From contig NZ_AKKC02000009.1 in the NCBI RefSeq assembly GCF_000282095.2, positions 248,001 to 312,000 of the forward strand: 64,000 nt of DNA, read 5' to 3'. The stretch is from Rhizobium sp. CF080 (lineage in GTDB: Bacteria > Pseudomonadota > Alphaproteobacteria > Rhizobiales > Rhizobiaceae). A program made the translations under genes and the position numbers. The notes under the pieces were generated by a model that had not been told where the DNA came from, did no database searches, and worked only from the letters and a program-made list of their open reading frames with translations. This document shows, in pieces, positions 48,263-57,347 of this stretch; the first letter of the stretch is position 1; every line of letters starts with the position of its first letter.

Positions 48263-49735
48263 ATGGCCGACATTTACCTTCACGGCGTGGAAACTACTGA
48301 AAATACCAATGGCCCGCGGCCTGTCGAGACGATCGACACCGGCGTGATCGGCCTCATCGGCACTGCCCCGGATGCGGAAGCTGGACTCTGGCCGGTTAAT
48401 ACTGTGGTGCCAATTTATGGCGCTGGCGGTGCGGTCCAGGGCCTCGGTGCCAACGGCACGTTAAAAGATGCGATTGAGGGCATCTTCGATCAGGCTGGTC
48501 GGGTCTCCCATACGATTCTCGTTGTTCGCGTGACGGAGGGCGCCAATATCAAGGAGACGATGACGAATATCATCGGCAGCTCCACGCAATTCACCGGCGT
48601 GCACGCGCTCCGCAAGTCACCCGGTGAGCACGGTCTTACCCCAAAGCTTCTTATTGCCCCCGGCTTCACCTCGAGTCGCCCGACCGATGGCATCTCGGCG
48701 ATAGCCAAATCGACGGACGGGGTAGGGTACACCTCCGCGCCTACGGTGGCGATATCAGGCGGAGGCGGGACTGGCGCAACTGCCGTCGCAACGATCAACA
48801 GCGTTACCGGAAAGCTCGATGAAATCGTCATCACCAACCCGGGGTTCGGTTATACCACCGTCCCGACGGTCACGCTTTCCGGCGGCGGTGCAACGACCCA
48901 GGCCACGGCAACGGCGACGGTCGGCACGGTCGCCAACCCCGTCACGATGGAGTTGCTGACGCTGGCTAACCGGTTCCGCGCAGGCGTGATCAAGGATGCG
49001 CCGGCTACCACGACCTCGGCCGCGATTTCGGACCGTCTGGACTACGACACCGATCGTCTTCTGATAGTCGAGCCGATGGCGAAGATCTTTAAGGATGCGG
49101 CGGTGGTGCAGGAGCCGGCTTCCGCTCGTGTCGCGGGCCTTCAGGCTAGGGTGGATTATAGCGAGGGATTTTGGGTCTCGCCGTCCAACCATGTGATCGA
49201 AGGCATCGTCGGCGTGTCTCGCCCGATCGAGCATTCCATCACCGACCCGTCGGCCGAGTCTCAGCTGCTCAACAAGAACGCGATCGCCTGCATCGTGCGT
49301 GCCCCGAGCGGCGGCTTCAAGCTTTGGGGCTCTCGCGTGCCGTCGTCGGACTCGCTCAAGTCCTTCTGGTCGGTCCGGCGGGCCCACGACACGATTATCG
49401 ACTCGATCGAGCGGGCTGCAGAGCCTTTCATCGACCGACCGTTCAGTGTCCAGGTGCTCGTCGACATCGCTGAGACCGTAAACAGCGCGCTTCGTCGCTG
49501 GAAAGCTTTGGGCGCTACCCTGGGCGGCCGCGTCTGGCTCGACACCACGCTCAACACCAAAGAGACGTGGGCGAACGGGCAGCTGTTCATCAGCTACGAC
49601 GGTGAGGCGCCGGCTCCGATCGAGCATATCACCTTCATCTTCAACCGGAACACCGGCTACTACGAGGAGCTCGGCTCCAGTGCCGTCCGCGAGATCGCCC
49701 GCATGGCTGGTACGGCTATCCCTGCCAACGCCTGA
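48263..49735 (+). CDS. Tail sheath protein (490 aa) with inserted beta repeats
   Basis: The N- and C-terminal parts (GLIGTAPDA..., FWVSPSNHVIEGIVGVSRPIEHS, EPIDRPFSVQVL-like, ITFIFNRNTGYYEELG) match P2 gpFI sheath proteins. Residues 150-225 are two copies of GxGYTxxPTVxxSGGG (starting at 153 and 194), a module unknown to me in sheath cores but common in fibres; probably an exposed loop domain. AAGGAATAAGCGCG precedes the ATG. Confidence 0.9.
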   Translation: MADIYLHGVETTENTNGPRPVETIDTGVIGLIGTAPDAEAGLWPVNTVVPIYGAGGAVQGLGANGTLKDAIEGIFDQAGRVSHTILVVRVTEGANIKETMTNIIGSSTQFTGVHALRKSPGEHGLTPKLLIAPGFTSSRPTDGISAIAKSTDGVGYTSAPTVAISGGGGTGATAVATINSVTGKLDEIVITNPGFGYTTVPTVTLSGGGATTQATATATVGTVANPVTMELLTLANRFRAGVIKDAPATTTSAAISDRLDYDTDRLLIVEPMAKIFKDAAVVQEPASARVAGLQARVDYSEGFWVSPSNHVIEGIVGVSRPIEHSITDPSAESQLLNKNAIACIVRAPSGGFKLWGSRVPSSDSLKSFWSVRRAHDTIIDSIERAAEPFIDRPFSVQVLVDIAETVNSALRRWKALGATLGGRVWLDTTLNTKETWANGQLFISYDGEAPAPIEHITFIFNRNTGYYEELGSSAVREIARMAGTAIPANA

Positions 49736-49765
49736 TCACAACCGCACGCATAAGGAGATCGAACC

Positions 49766-50275
49766 ATGCGGCATATTCTGCAGGGCTTCACCATGTTCAT
49801 GGATGGGCTCGACTTCGGCATCGACACGGAGGAAGTGGAGCTCCCGCTCCCGACCCCGGTCACCCAGGAATACAGGGGAGGCGGCCAGGATTTGGGCATC
49901 ACGCTTCCCATGTCTGCGATCGAGGCCATCCAGATCACCGTCAAGATGGCGGGCCACAACCCCGACATCATGGCGGTCATGGCGCAGGCGCCGGGCGTCA
50001 CCCGTCGCGTTACCTTCCGCGGCGGTGTGATGCGGGAGCAGGACGGTGGGATTGCCGCTCACGTCTGCATAGTCGAAGGCGCCATCAATGGCAGCTCTCG
50101 CGACCGCTGGCAGCGCGGTGAGAAGTCAGGCGTCGAGTTCGTCATGAACGGTGTCAAGTATTTCCGCTACGAGGCCGACACCCGCATCATCCATGAGCTT
50201 CAGGTCTGGCCTCCGGTCCGGATGATCAACGGCGTCAACCAGCTCGCCGCTCTTAACCAGGCGCTCGGCTATTAA
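49766..50275 (+). CDS. Tail tube protein, P2 gpFII-like (169 aa)
   Basis: MRHILQGFTMFMDGLDFGIDTEEVELPLPTPVTQEYRGGG and RYEADTRIIHELQVWPPVRMINGVNQLAALNQALGY are typical of gpFII. It polymerises into the inner tube. Confidence 0.92.
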   Translation: MRHILQGFTMFMDGLDFGIDTEEVELPLPTPVTQEYRGGGQDLGITLPMSAIEAIQITVKMAGHNPDIMAVMAQAPGVTRRVTFRGGVMREQDGGIAAHVCIVEGAINGSSRDRWQRGEKSGVEFVMNGVKYFRYEADTRIIHELQVWPPVRMINGVNQLAALNQALGY

Positions 50276-50304
50276 GTCGAGCCCCCAACCTACAGGAGAG
50301 TGAC

Positions 50305-50772
50305 GTGGTGGATCAGGTCACAAGGGCAATGTCGCAGCAGGAAATGGATCGCGTCCTGGAGCGCAAGGCAAAAGAAGTGGTGGTGGGCGCAGTTGCCAGC
50401 ATGGCGCCCCCCGTATTCGTCGAGGGCGCCGTGAGACACATCTCCGTGCCACTCGATTATCCGGTCACCTTTAACGGCGGGACCATCAGCGAGGTAGTCA
50501 TTCGACGGCCGACCATGAGGGAGTGGCGCGCATACCTTCGGGAATGTGTTGACGCGGTGAAAGAAAGAGGTCCGGGCGCTGACGACGATGTCGACCAAGT
50601 CTGGCTCAGCGTACCAGCCGTCGTTCTGGAGAACCTCGATTTCATCGATGCTTCGCGTGTGGAGAGCGCGCAAGAAGGTTTTTTCGAACGCACAAAGTCG
50701 TCTCCAGAGACGGAGACGGCGGATTCGTCGTCCAGCACATCCGACACTGGAGAACCTTCGCCTTCGTCGTGA
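50305..50772 (+). CDS. Tail assembly chaperone E (155 aa)
   Basis: The order tube, this gene, tape measure is that of P2 E. It contains VIRRPTMREWRAYLREC. Codons GGT TTT TTC at 50677-50685 form a T_TTT_TTC slippery heptamer, and the -1 frame is open to 50870, giving a fused E-E' product. Confidence 0.8.
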   Translation: MVDQVTRAMSQQEMDRVLERKAKEVVVGAVASMAPPVFVEGAVRHISVPLDYPVTFNGGTISEVVIRRPTMREWRAYLRECVDAVKERGPGADDDVDQVWLSVPAVVLENLDFIDASRVESAQEGFFERTKSSPETETADSSSSTSDTGEPSPSS

Positions 50773-50870
50773 TGAGGGAGAGCCAGGGCGGCGTGAGTAT
50801 GGAAACCATTTTGGACGGCACCTTCCCGGATCTCATCGATCTGTGGGAGGAAGCCGTCTATATTCGATAG
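50305..50870 (+). CDS. E-E' frameshift product of tail assembly chaperone
   Basis: After a -1 slip at 50679-50685 translation would continue ...FRTHKVVSRDGDGGFVV... to ILDGTFPDLIDLWEEAVYIR, ending at TAG 50868-50870, 7 nt before the tape-measure start. The extension is what P2-like tails use to make a longer chaperone that binds the tape measure. Confidence 0.65.
50679..50685 (+). promoter_or_regulatory. Programmed -1 frameshift site T_TTT_TTC
   Basis: The heptamer is in the correct phase (third base of GGT, then TTT TTC) of the E reading frame. Confidence 0.65.
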
Positions 50871-50877
50871 GTGAACA

Positions 50878-53643
50878 ATGGTCAGCCGCACCGCTACCCT
50901 CAGACTCCAGCTCATCGATTCGGTAAGCGGCCCCTCAAAGAATGCGGCCGGCGCGATCAGCAGCATCAATTCGGCGCTCGCCAAGCTCGGAAAGGGCGGG
51001 TCGCCCGAGATCCGGCGACTGGCAAAGCAGCTCGAGTACCTTCAGAAGAAGGCGGGTTCGATTGAGGATTTCACGGCTACTCGCCGTGGCTTCAAGGATC
51101 TCGCCACGCAGATGAAGGCGGCGCAGAGCAACGTCTCCCGTCTCGAGGCCGCGCTTAAATCCGCATCCAAGCCTACAGCGAAAATGAAAGCGGATCTCGA
51201 GTCCGCCAAGGCCTCCCTGCGATCGACCACACAAGCCTTTAGGGACCAAGGGAACGCCGTCCGCCAGTCGGAACGTGCCCTGCAATCATACGGTATCGCC
51301 GGCCGCCGTGGGATCTCCAGCTCGCAGCAGGCAATTCGCAATGAGATCGGCAAGACGATTCGCGAAATGCGTCGCCTCGACCAGGAGGCGCGCAAACCCA
51401 AGCCGCCGACCCCGCGGCCGCCACCTAGCCAGCGCCCTCCCGGCGGAGGATCTCCAGCCTATGACGCCGTCACGGCGGTGGGCGGCGGCGTGGTCGCCAA
51501 CACCGGCAAGAACATTGCTCAGAAGTCGTTTTTCCTAGGCGTCGACTTCAACCGGGCCGCTGAATACCAAGCCGCGTTGGGTGACTTCAAAGGCGCCGAT
51601 CGGAACGCGCTCAATCGTCAAGCCGAGAAGATCGGTGGCGACACCCGCTTTTCGAACGTGGATGTCGTCCGAGCGCAGACCACCGTCCTCCAGCGCGGTA
51701 TCCGCGACGTGAAGCAGATCTTGGATCTGACGCAGAAGGTCACCGATTATTCGCTTGCCATGGGCGTCACTCTCGAGGAAGGCGCTGAGGCGGTGACCGG
51801 CTCGGCACTGTCGAAGCGCATCGATCTTCAGGATACCAAGGCTATCGGCAACTTTGTCGATTTCATGGTCTGGATGGCGAAGAACGGCGGTATGTCGAAT
51901 GACGACGTCAGCCAGTTCGTCAAATACGGCGGTGCGCCTACGACGGGCGCCAAGCTGTCTGATGAAACCATGGCAGCCATGGGCATGATCCTCCGCCGCT
52001 CCGGAGTGCGAGGAGACGAGGCCGGCGTGTTCGCCCGCTCGGCCGCATCCAAGCTTGTGGCTCCCACTCAGAAGGGCAAGGACGCCCTGGCTGCGATGGG
52101 TATCGACTTCAGTAAGTTCACGTCGATCGACTCCATGAATGAGGCCGGTATCGGCATCATGATGAAGCAGAAGTTCGCAGCCACCCTCACTGACGACATG
52201 AAGCAGAAGGTTAGGGAGCTCATCCAAAACGGTGAGTTCACGGACCAGGAAACCGGTGAGAGCCGATCGGTCATCTCGGACACCGGCGAGTTCGCTTCGC
52301 AAATGAGCCAGATCCTCGCCCCTTTGTTCACCGATAAGAATGGGAAGATGTCTGTTCAAGACGCCAAGGCCCTTTCGAAGGCTCTTGCCGACTACCAGAA
52401 GTATTCCATCGACAGCGTCGACACGATGGGGCTGCTCAACGCGATCGCCGGCGCGCAGCCGGGTATCGGCAACCTCAATGCTTTCTTCACCGACAAGCAG
52501 GGTGGCCGCGCCAACATGATCTTCTCGCAATGGGCAGAATTTCAGAGGCTGCTCGGGATGATGCAGAACGTTCCCGGTGGGATCGCAAACAAGATCGGTA
52601 CCGAAGCGAACCAGGGCATCTACGGTGATTGGACGAAGCTGACCGGTACCATCGAAACAGCGATGACCCGCATCGGGCAGGATTGGGAGTTCGCGACCAG
52701 GCCGATGATCAACAAGGCCAACGAGATCGTCGACAGCTTCATTGGCCTATCGGACAGCACCCGACGTCTCATTGAAGCTTTCGGTGCTGCGGCGGCAGTC
52801 CTCGCCGGCTATGCTGCCGCCCAAGGTGCAAAGAGTCTATTGGGACGCCTCCTGGGTGGCGGGGGCGTGCCTGCGCCGGCCGCCGCTGCCGGAGGCGCTG
52901 GCTTTCTCGGCAGGGCATCCGGGCTTCTTGGCCGAATTGGGCTTCCTTTTCTGGCGGCGACGACTCTCGGCCGAGGCTCCTTGGTGGACGACCCGAAGCT
53001 ACTCGAACGCCTACGTGGGGATCTTAGCGGTGCAAGAACCGCCCAGGTCTCACAGGCCGCCAAAGTGGCGCAGGCGCAACCGATCAGGGACCAGATGAAT
53101 GGTATCACCGCGAGCTGGCCCATCGCCGCACAGCTCGGGATGCGAGACTACATCGCTGCGATCGTTAACGGTGGCGCCGACGCCCAGGCTGAGGCCGCCA
53201 GGGTCGGGGAAGATATCAAGACGCAGCTTTCGATTTACGCGAAGCCTGATGTCGATACCAGCCAACTTCAACGCGCGCTCGATCTGGCACGTCAGTTGGC
53301 GGCAGTCCTCAGAGGCGAGGCAAGCGGCGGCAGCGTTGCGACATCGTCCGCACCCTCGGCCGATACGCAAATTGGGCACCCGCGGGCGCGCGGCGGCCCG
53401 GTCAAGAAGGGTGTCACCTACCCAGTCGGGGGCAGCGGCATCGAACTGTTCACTCCTGGAGCTGACGGCTTCATCAGCCCGGGGGGCGCGGGCGGAGGAG
53501 CAGCCAGCATCAGCGTCCACCAGACGAACCACTTCCACGGCGGGCGCGGCAAGGATGACGGCGAGCTTGTCCGCACGCTCGATCGTCAACTTAACCGCGC
53601 TGCGCAGACCGCGTTCTCAAGCATCAGATACGGAGACAGTTAA
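50878..53643 (+). CDS. Tail tape-measure protein (921 aa)
   Basis: A long, mostly helical protein with coiled-coil start (SRTATLRLQLIDSVSGPSKNAAGAISSINSALAKLG) and small hydrophobic segments near 630-700 (AFGAAAAVLAGYAAAQGAK). The C-terminal RGGPVKKGVTYPVGGSGIELFTPGADGFI is typical. It sets tail length; this size suggests a moderate-length contractile tail. Confidence 0.92.
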   Translation: MVSRTATLRLQLIDSVSGPSKNAAGAISSINSALAKLGKGGSPEIRRLAKQLEYLQKKAGSIEDFTATRRGFKDLATQMKAAQSNVSRLEAALKSASKPTAKMKADLESAKASLRSTTQAFRDQGNAVRQSERALQSYGIAGRRGISSSQQAIRNEIGKTIREMRRLDQEARKPKPPTPRPPPSQRPPGGGSPAYDAVTAVGGGVVANTGKNIAQKSFFLGVDFNRAAEYQAALGDFKGADRNALNRQAEKIGGDTRFSNVDVVRAQTTVLQRGIRDVKQILDLTQKVTDYSLAMGVTLEEGAEAVTGSALSKRIDLQDTKAIGNFVDFMVWMAKNGGMSNDDVSQFVKYGGAPTTGAKLSDETMAAMGMILRRSGVRGDEAGVFARSAASKLVAPTQKGKDALAAMGIDFSKFTSIDSMNEAGIGIMMKQKFAATLTDDMKQKVRELIQNGEFTDQETGESRSVISDTGEFASQMSQILAPLFTDKNGKMSVQDAKALSKALADYQKYSIDSVDTMGLLNAIAGAQPGIGNLNAFFTDKQGGRANMIFSQWAEFQRLLGMMQNVPGGIANKIGTEANQGIYGDWTKLTGTIETAMTRIGQDWEFATRPMINKANEIVDSFIGLSDSTRRLIEAFGAAAAVLAGYAAAQGAKSLLGRLLGGGGVPAPAAAAGGAGFLGRASGLLGRIGLPFLAATTLGRGSLVDDPKLLERLRGDLSGARTAQVSQAAKVAQAQPIRDQMNGITASWPIAAQLGMRDYIAAIVNGGADAQAEAARVGEDIKTQLSIYAKPDVDTSQLQRALDLARQLAAVLRGEASGGSVATSSAPSADTQIGHPRARGGPVKKGVTYPVGGSGIELFTPGADGFISPGGAGGGAASISVHQTNHFHGGRGKDDGELVRTLDRQLNRAAQTAFSSIRYGDS

Positions 53644-54105
53644 ATGCTTATGGCGTGGGGATCATACCGGTTCACGGTACCGAACTACTCGGTCGAAACG
53701 CTTCGGCGATCCATTGAGGCGAGGGTTGAACCGCAAAACATCATCGGCGCGGCTCCCTCGCTGCACCGACTCGGGCCAGGCAATGAAAAGCTCACGCTCT
53801 CTTCGACATTCCACCCGCGCCACCTCAACGGGCGCGGGCTTGAGCAGCTGGCGGGCGTGCGCCAAGCTGTCAACGCTCTGGTTCCACTGCCACTTGTTCA
53901 TATCAACGGCGCAGGCATGAACATTTTCGGCAACTGGATCGCCACCTCGGTGGAGGACGAGCAGACGGTGCTCGACAACGCCGGCACCCCACAGATGGTC
54001 ACCGTGACCATGAACCTCACGCGCGACGACACGTCGGCGGCCAGGTCGATGGCGATCTCGGCGGTGCTCGGCGGAATCAACTTCAGTGTGAGGCTCGGTT
54101 TCTGA
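53644..54105 (+). CDS. Tail protein U, P2 gpU-like (153 aa)
   Basis: MAWGSYRFTVPNYSVETLRRSIEARVEPQNIIGAAPSLHRLG... FGNWIATSVEDEQTVLDNAG... matches gpU, which caps the tail tube/baseplate hub. The stop overlaps the next ATG. Confidence 0.92.
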   Translation: MLMAWGSYRFTVPNYSVETLRRSIEARVEPQNIIGAAPSLHRLGPGNEKLTLSSTFHPRHLNGRGLEQLAGVRQAVNALVPLPLVHINGAGMNIFGNWIATSVEDEQTVLDNAGTPQMVTVTMNLTRDDTSAARSMAISAVLGGINFSVRLGF

Positions 54106-55205
54106 TGCCTGTTCCGTACTTCACGATCTCGGCCGATGGCGTGGATGTCACCGGGCGGCTTGCTGGACTCGGCATGACCATGACGGTCACCGACGGAGCC
54201 GGCCTCAAGTCCGACACGCTGCAGATCACCATCGACGATCCGGAAGGTTCGGTTGAACCTCCGCGCACAGGCGCAGTGCTCAATCCGCTCGGCGGGTACG
54301 AAGGGCGGATGCGGGACTTCGGTCTCTTCTCCGTCGACAGCGTGGTCTATAGCGGCTGGCCGCAGAAGATCACCATCGATGCCAAGTCGGTAGCAGCGAA
54401 ATCACTTGCCAAGCAGCGCGAGCCAAAGGCGTACCCAAAGGAAAAGTACCCGACATACGGGGACATCTTTTCGGAGATCGCCGGCAAGATTGGCCTTACG
54501 CTACAGATCTCTGTTGAGATCGGCTCGAAGGAAAATCCCTACGAGGCGCAAGCGGAAGAGGACTCGCTCGAGTTCACCACGCGCCTAGGGGAAAAGTTGA
54601 ATGCCTCCGTCTCCGTCAAGTCCGGGAACCTGGTCGTGGCAAAGAAGGGGTCTGGTGAAAGCGTGGGCGGCGTGGCGATGGGCGTGATCTTCGTAGCCAA
54701 GGGCTACAACATCCTCTCCTACACCGTCACGGAGAAGGATGAGCCGAAGCATTCGGAGGTCGAGGCCACCTACTACGACCGCCAGAAGAACAAGCGCGAG
54801 ACCGTCACCGAATCGACGGGGCTCGATGGCCCGAAGTTCCTGGTACGCACGCCGTTCCAGAACAAAGAAGAGGCGGAGGAGGCGGCTAAATCCCGCGCCA
54901 GCGAATTGGTGCGCATGACGGGCGATGCCAGCTTCGAGATCGATGGCGAACCCTTCGCGCAGGCGGAGGCCTATGCCGTGGTGAGCGGGTGCCGTTCTCG
55001 AGTCAATGGCCTGTGGTGGGTTCAGACGGCCACGCACCAGTTCTCGGCCGACGGCCCTTACACTACATCGCTTCAATGCGGAGCGCCGACCGATGAGGGC
55101 AAGGGCAACGCATCCGAAGCCGCATCTGCTGGCGGGGGGCCTCCCGGGAGCGGATACGAGGCGGGCACGCCTCAACTCACAAGCCCTGATACCGGCGTAG
55201 CGTAA
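54105..55205 (+). CDS. Late control/baseplate hub protein D (366 aa)
   Basis: PYFTISADGVDVTGRLAGLGMTMTVTDGAGLKSDTLQITIDDPEG and AEAYAVVSGCRSRVNGLWWVQTATHQFS are typical of P2 gpD hub proteins. TGATG-coupled to gpU. Confidence 0.92.
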   Translation: MPVPYFTISADGVDVTGRLAGLGMTMTVTDGAGLKSDTLQITIDDPEGSVEPPRTGAVLNPLGGYEGRMRDFGLFSVDSVVYSGWPQKITIDAKSVAAKSLAKQREPKAYPKEKYPTYGDIFSEIAGKIGLTLQISVEIGSKENPYEAQAEEDSLEFTTRLGEKLNASVSVKSGNLVVAKKGSGESVGGVAMGVIFVAKGYNILSYTVTEKDEPKHSEVEATYYDRQKNKRETVTESTGLDGPKFLVRTPFQNKEEAEEAAKSRASELVRMTGDASFEIDGEPFAQAEAYAVVSGCRSRVNGLWWVQTATHQFSADGPYTTSLQCGAPTDEGKGNASEAASAGGGPPGSGYEAGTPQLTSPDTGVA

Positions 55206-55222
55206 CCGAAGAGGAGCCCATA

Positions 55223-55465
55223 ATGAAAGGCCAGTTCATGACTGGCGCCGATGGCTCGGCCGTCTACGTCACGATTGACGGAGACATGATCGATGCCATC
55301 GCGCACGCCTACTATGGCAAGCACGCCCGCAACACCGAGGCCCTCCTCGAGGCGAACTGGCACGTCGTTTACCTGGGGCCCGTTCTGCCGGCTGGCACCG
55401 TGATCAAGCTTCCGCAGATCGCCACCACGGCGCAGCCCGCGACCTTCCGCAGGCTTTGGGACTGA
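55223..55465 (+). CDS. Tail protein X with LysM-like fold (80 aa)
   Basis: DMIDAIAHAYYGKHARNTEALLEANWHVVYLGPVLPAGTVIKLP matches P2 gpX, a LysM-like tail protein. It follows gpD, whereas in P2 it lies upstream in the lysis region. Confidence 0.88.
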   Translation: MKGQFMTGADGSAVYVTIDGDMIDAIAHAYYGKHARNTEALLEANWHVVYLGPVLPAGTVIKLPQIATTAQPATFRRLWD

Positions 55466-55490
55466 CCATCTCAGCAGCACGCATCCACTG

Positions 55491-55522
55491 AGCCCCGCGC
55501 CGGCCGGCCGGGGCTTTTTCTT
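55491..55522 (+). terminator. Terminator after tail operon
   Basis: AGCCCCG ... CGGGGCT stem followed by TTTTCTTT, at the tail/lysis boundary. Confidence 0.8.
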
Positions 55523-55537
55523 TAAGGAGACATCCCA

Positions 55538-56371
55538 ATGAATTTTACAGGCACGGGCGCCAAGCTCGCCGGGCCGGACTTTGCTCGTGCAGCGAAAACG
55601 ATCGGGTGCGAGACTGCCGTCGTTCAAGCCGTCGTTTCCGTCGAGGCCGCAGGCGCTGGCTTCGATGCGAATAACCGCCTGAAACTCCTTCCGGAGCCGC
55701 ATTATTTTTACAAACTGTTGTCCGGTGCCAAGCGGGACGAGGCGGTGCGGCGGGGGCTCGCGTATCCAACTTGGGGTGAGCAGCCATACGACAAGACCCA
55801 GGACCTACGCTATGAGCGCCTTGCACGCATGATTGCCATTGAGCTTGAGACGGCTCTCGACAGCTGTTCGTGGGGGCTCGGTCAGATCATGGGCGCCAAC
55901 GCCGAAACATGCGGGTATCCCAACGCCCGCGGCATGGTCACCACTTTCCTTGAGGGGGAGGGCGCGCAGCTTGACGGCATCGTCGGCTTCATTATCGGCA
56001 ACGGTCTGTCCGGCGCCATGGTGCGTAAGGACTGGAAGGTGATCGCCCGGGGCTACAACGGCTCTGGCTACGCCAAGAACCAGTACGACACGAAGCTGCA
56101 GAAGGCTTACCTAAGCTTCGCGAAGGGGCAGCCTGCCGGTGCTGATCCTCTGGCGGATGGCGTCCTCTCCATGGGTGATGCCGGCGCTGTCGTCATCGAT
56201 CTGCAGAAGGCGCTGACCGCTCGCGGCTTCGCCACCGGCGGGATCGACGGCGCGTTCGGCAAGCTGACCGACCAGGCGGTTCGCCAGTTCCAGAAAGTCA
56301 CCAGGCTTACGGTCGACGGCAAGGTCGGCCGAAATACCGGACGGACGCTCGGCCTCGGCTGGGCTGCCTGA
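55538..56371 (+). CDS. Endolysin: N-acetylmuramidase plus peptidoglycan-binding domain (277 aa)
   Basis: Residues 10-190 match the DUF3380 muramidase family (VVSVEAAGAGFDANNRLKLLPEPHYFYKLL, SCSWGLGQIMGANAETCGY; catalytic Glu in VSVEAAG). Residues 210-275 are a peptidoglycan-binding domain (MGDAGAVVIDLQKALTARGF). There is no signal peptide, so it needs a holin. AAGGAGACATCCC precedes the ATG. Confidence 0.92.
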   Translation: MNFTGTGAKLAGPDFARAAKTIGCETAVVQAVVSVEAAGAGFDANNRLKLLPEPHYFYKLLSGAKRDEAVRRGLAYPTWGEQPYDKTQDLRYERLARMIAIELETALDSCSWGLGQIMGANAETCGYPNARGMVTTFLEGEGAQLDGIVGFIIGNGLSGAMVRKDWKVIARGYNGSGYAKNQYDTKLQKAYLSFAKGQPAGADPLADGVLSMGDAGAVVIDLQKALTARGFATGGIDGAFGKLTDQAVRQFQKVTRLTVDGKVGRNTGRTLGLGWAA

Positions 56372-56396
56372 TCAAACCGCACAATCCGCTACCACC

Positions 56397-56420
56397 GCCG
56401 CCTCGAGCGGCTTTTTCTTT
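56397..56420 (+). terminator. Terminator between endolysin and holin
   Basis: GCCGC-CTCGA-GCGGC followed by TTTTTCTTT. Confidence 0.7.
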
Positions 56421-56430
56421 GGAGACTACT

Positions 56431-56946
56431 ATGATCCGCAAGTATGCAACCCTGTTTGTTCTGGCCGTTGTGGTCGCGCTCGCTTCCCCTGTTATGGCGG
56501 TGGTGGCGCTGGCGCAGGAGGCCGCGTCCAACACCACGGTTAGCGGCGGCAGCATTTTCGCTGTCGTTGCGCCTTACATCCTTGAGCTCGCATCGGTGCT
56601 CGTGGCGGCCATCGTCGCCTGGTTGAGTGCCAAGGTGAAAACGCTGATCGGCATCCAGATCGAGGCGAAGCACAGGGAAGCGCTCCAGTCCGCGCTGCAG
56701 AACGGCATAAATCTCGGAATGAGCAAGGCTGGCGGGTGGATCTCGGCGAAGGACTACGACCTGAAGAACAAGGCGCTGGCCGAAGGCGTCAATTACGTGC
56801 TCGCGTCGGTTCCCGATGCAATCAAGTTCTTCGGCCTGACGCCTGAAAAGCTCGGCAAGCTGATCGAGGCGAAGCTGCCGACCTACAACGAGCTCTCCGC
56901 CGTAGCTGGCGGGGCGGTCGTCGTTCAGGCGCCGGCCAATGGTTAG
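56431..56946 (+). CDS. LLH-family holin-like protein (171 aa)
   Basis: Two hydrophobic segments (residues 4-30 and 45-65) are followed by LSAKVKTLIGIQIEAKHREALQSALQNGINLGMSKAGG, the pattern of phage LLH-family holins. Start ATG 56431, 6 nt after GGAG; the codon at 56419 lies on that ribosome site. Confidence 0.75.
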   Translation: MIRKYATLFVLAVVVALASPVMAVVALAQEAASNTTVSGGSIFAVVAPYILELASVLVAAIVAWLSAKVKTLIGIQIEAKHREALQSALQNGINLGMSKAGGWISAKDYDLKNKALAEGVNYVLASVPDAIKFFGLTPEKLGKLIEAKLPTYNELSAVAGGAVVVQAPANG

Positions 56947-57187
56947 CACCATTCTATCCTTCCTCTCCACATTCCTCGTCACGCTCCTCACGGAGTGGTT
57001 GGCGGACCGGCGTCGGGATGCGGAGATGAAGAAGGCGGGGTCGGTTGAGGCCGCCTCCGAAACTCAAAAGCAGATCGCGGAGGCTGAGAATGTCCAGCAC
57101 CAGAATGACCTTGTTGAGCGCGGCGGTGCTGCCGACGTTGCTGGCCGGCTGCGTGACCATCTCCGGGCCGGTGGCAACGGCGCCTGA
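56939..57187 (+). CDS. i-spanin-like inner-membrane protein (82 aa)
   Basis: One N-terminal membrane helix (STILSFLSTFLVTLLTEWLAD) and a helical periplasmic part (AASETQKQIAEAENVQHQND). The overlapping lipoprotein gene supports a Rz/Rz1-type pair that fuses inner and outer membranes. Confidence 0.7.
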   Translation: MVSTILSFLSTFLVTLLTEWLADRRRDAEMKKAGSVEAASETQKQIAEAENVQHQNDLVERGGAADVAGRLRDHLRAGGNGA

Positions 57188-57347
57188 TCTCGCTCGCGTT
57201 TGCCCCGCGCCCACGGCCGTGGTTCGCCAGAAGGCGATCCTTCGATATCTCGAGTCAGCATCGCCGTCTCCGGATCTCGATGTCCTAGCAACCGAATGGG
57301 AACGCCTTGACGAAGGGACTCGCAAGGCGAGGGGGCCGGTGAAATGA
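57090..57347 (+). CDS. o-spanin-like lipoprotein (85 aa), overlapping i-spanin
   Basis: MSSTRMTLLSAAVLPTLLAGC has a lipobox LAGC with the acylated Cys21. It begins inside the i-spanin gene in another frame, the classical embedded Rz1 arrangement. The stop overlaps the next ATG. Confidence 0.75.
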   Translation: MSSTRMTLLSAAVLPTLLAGCVTISGPVATAPDLARVCPAPTAVVRQKAILRYLESASPSPDLDVLATEWERLDEGTRKARGPVK

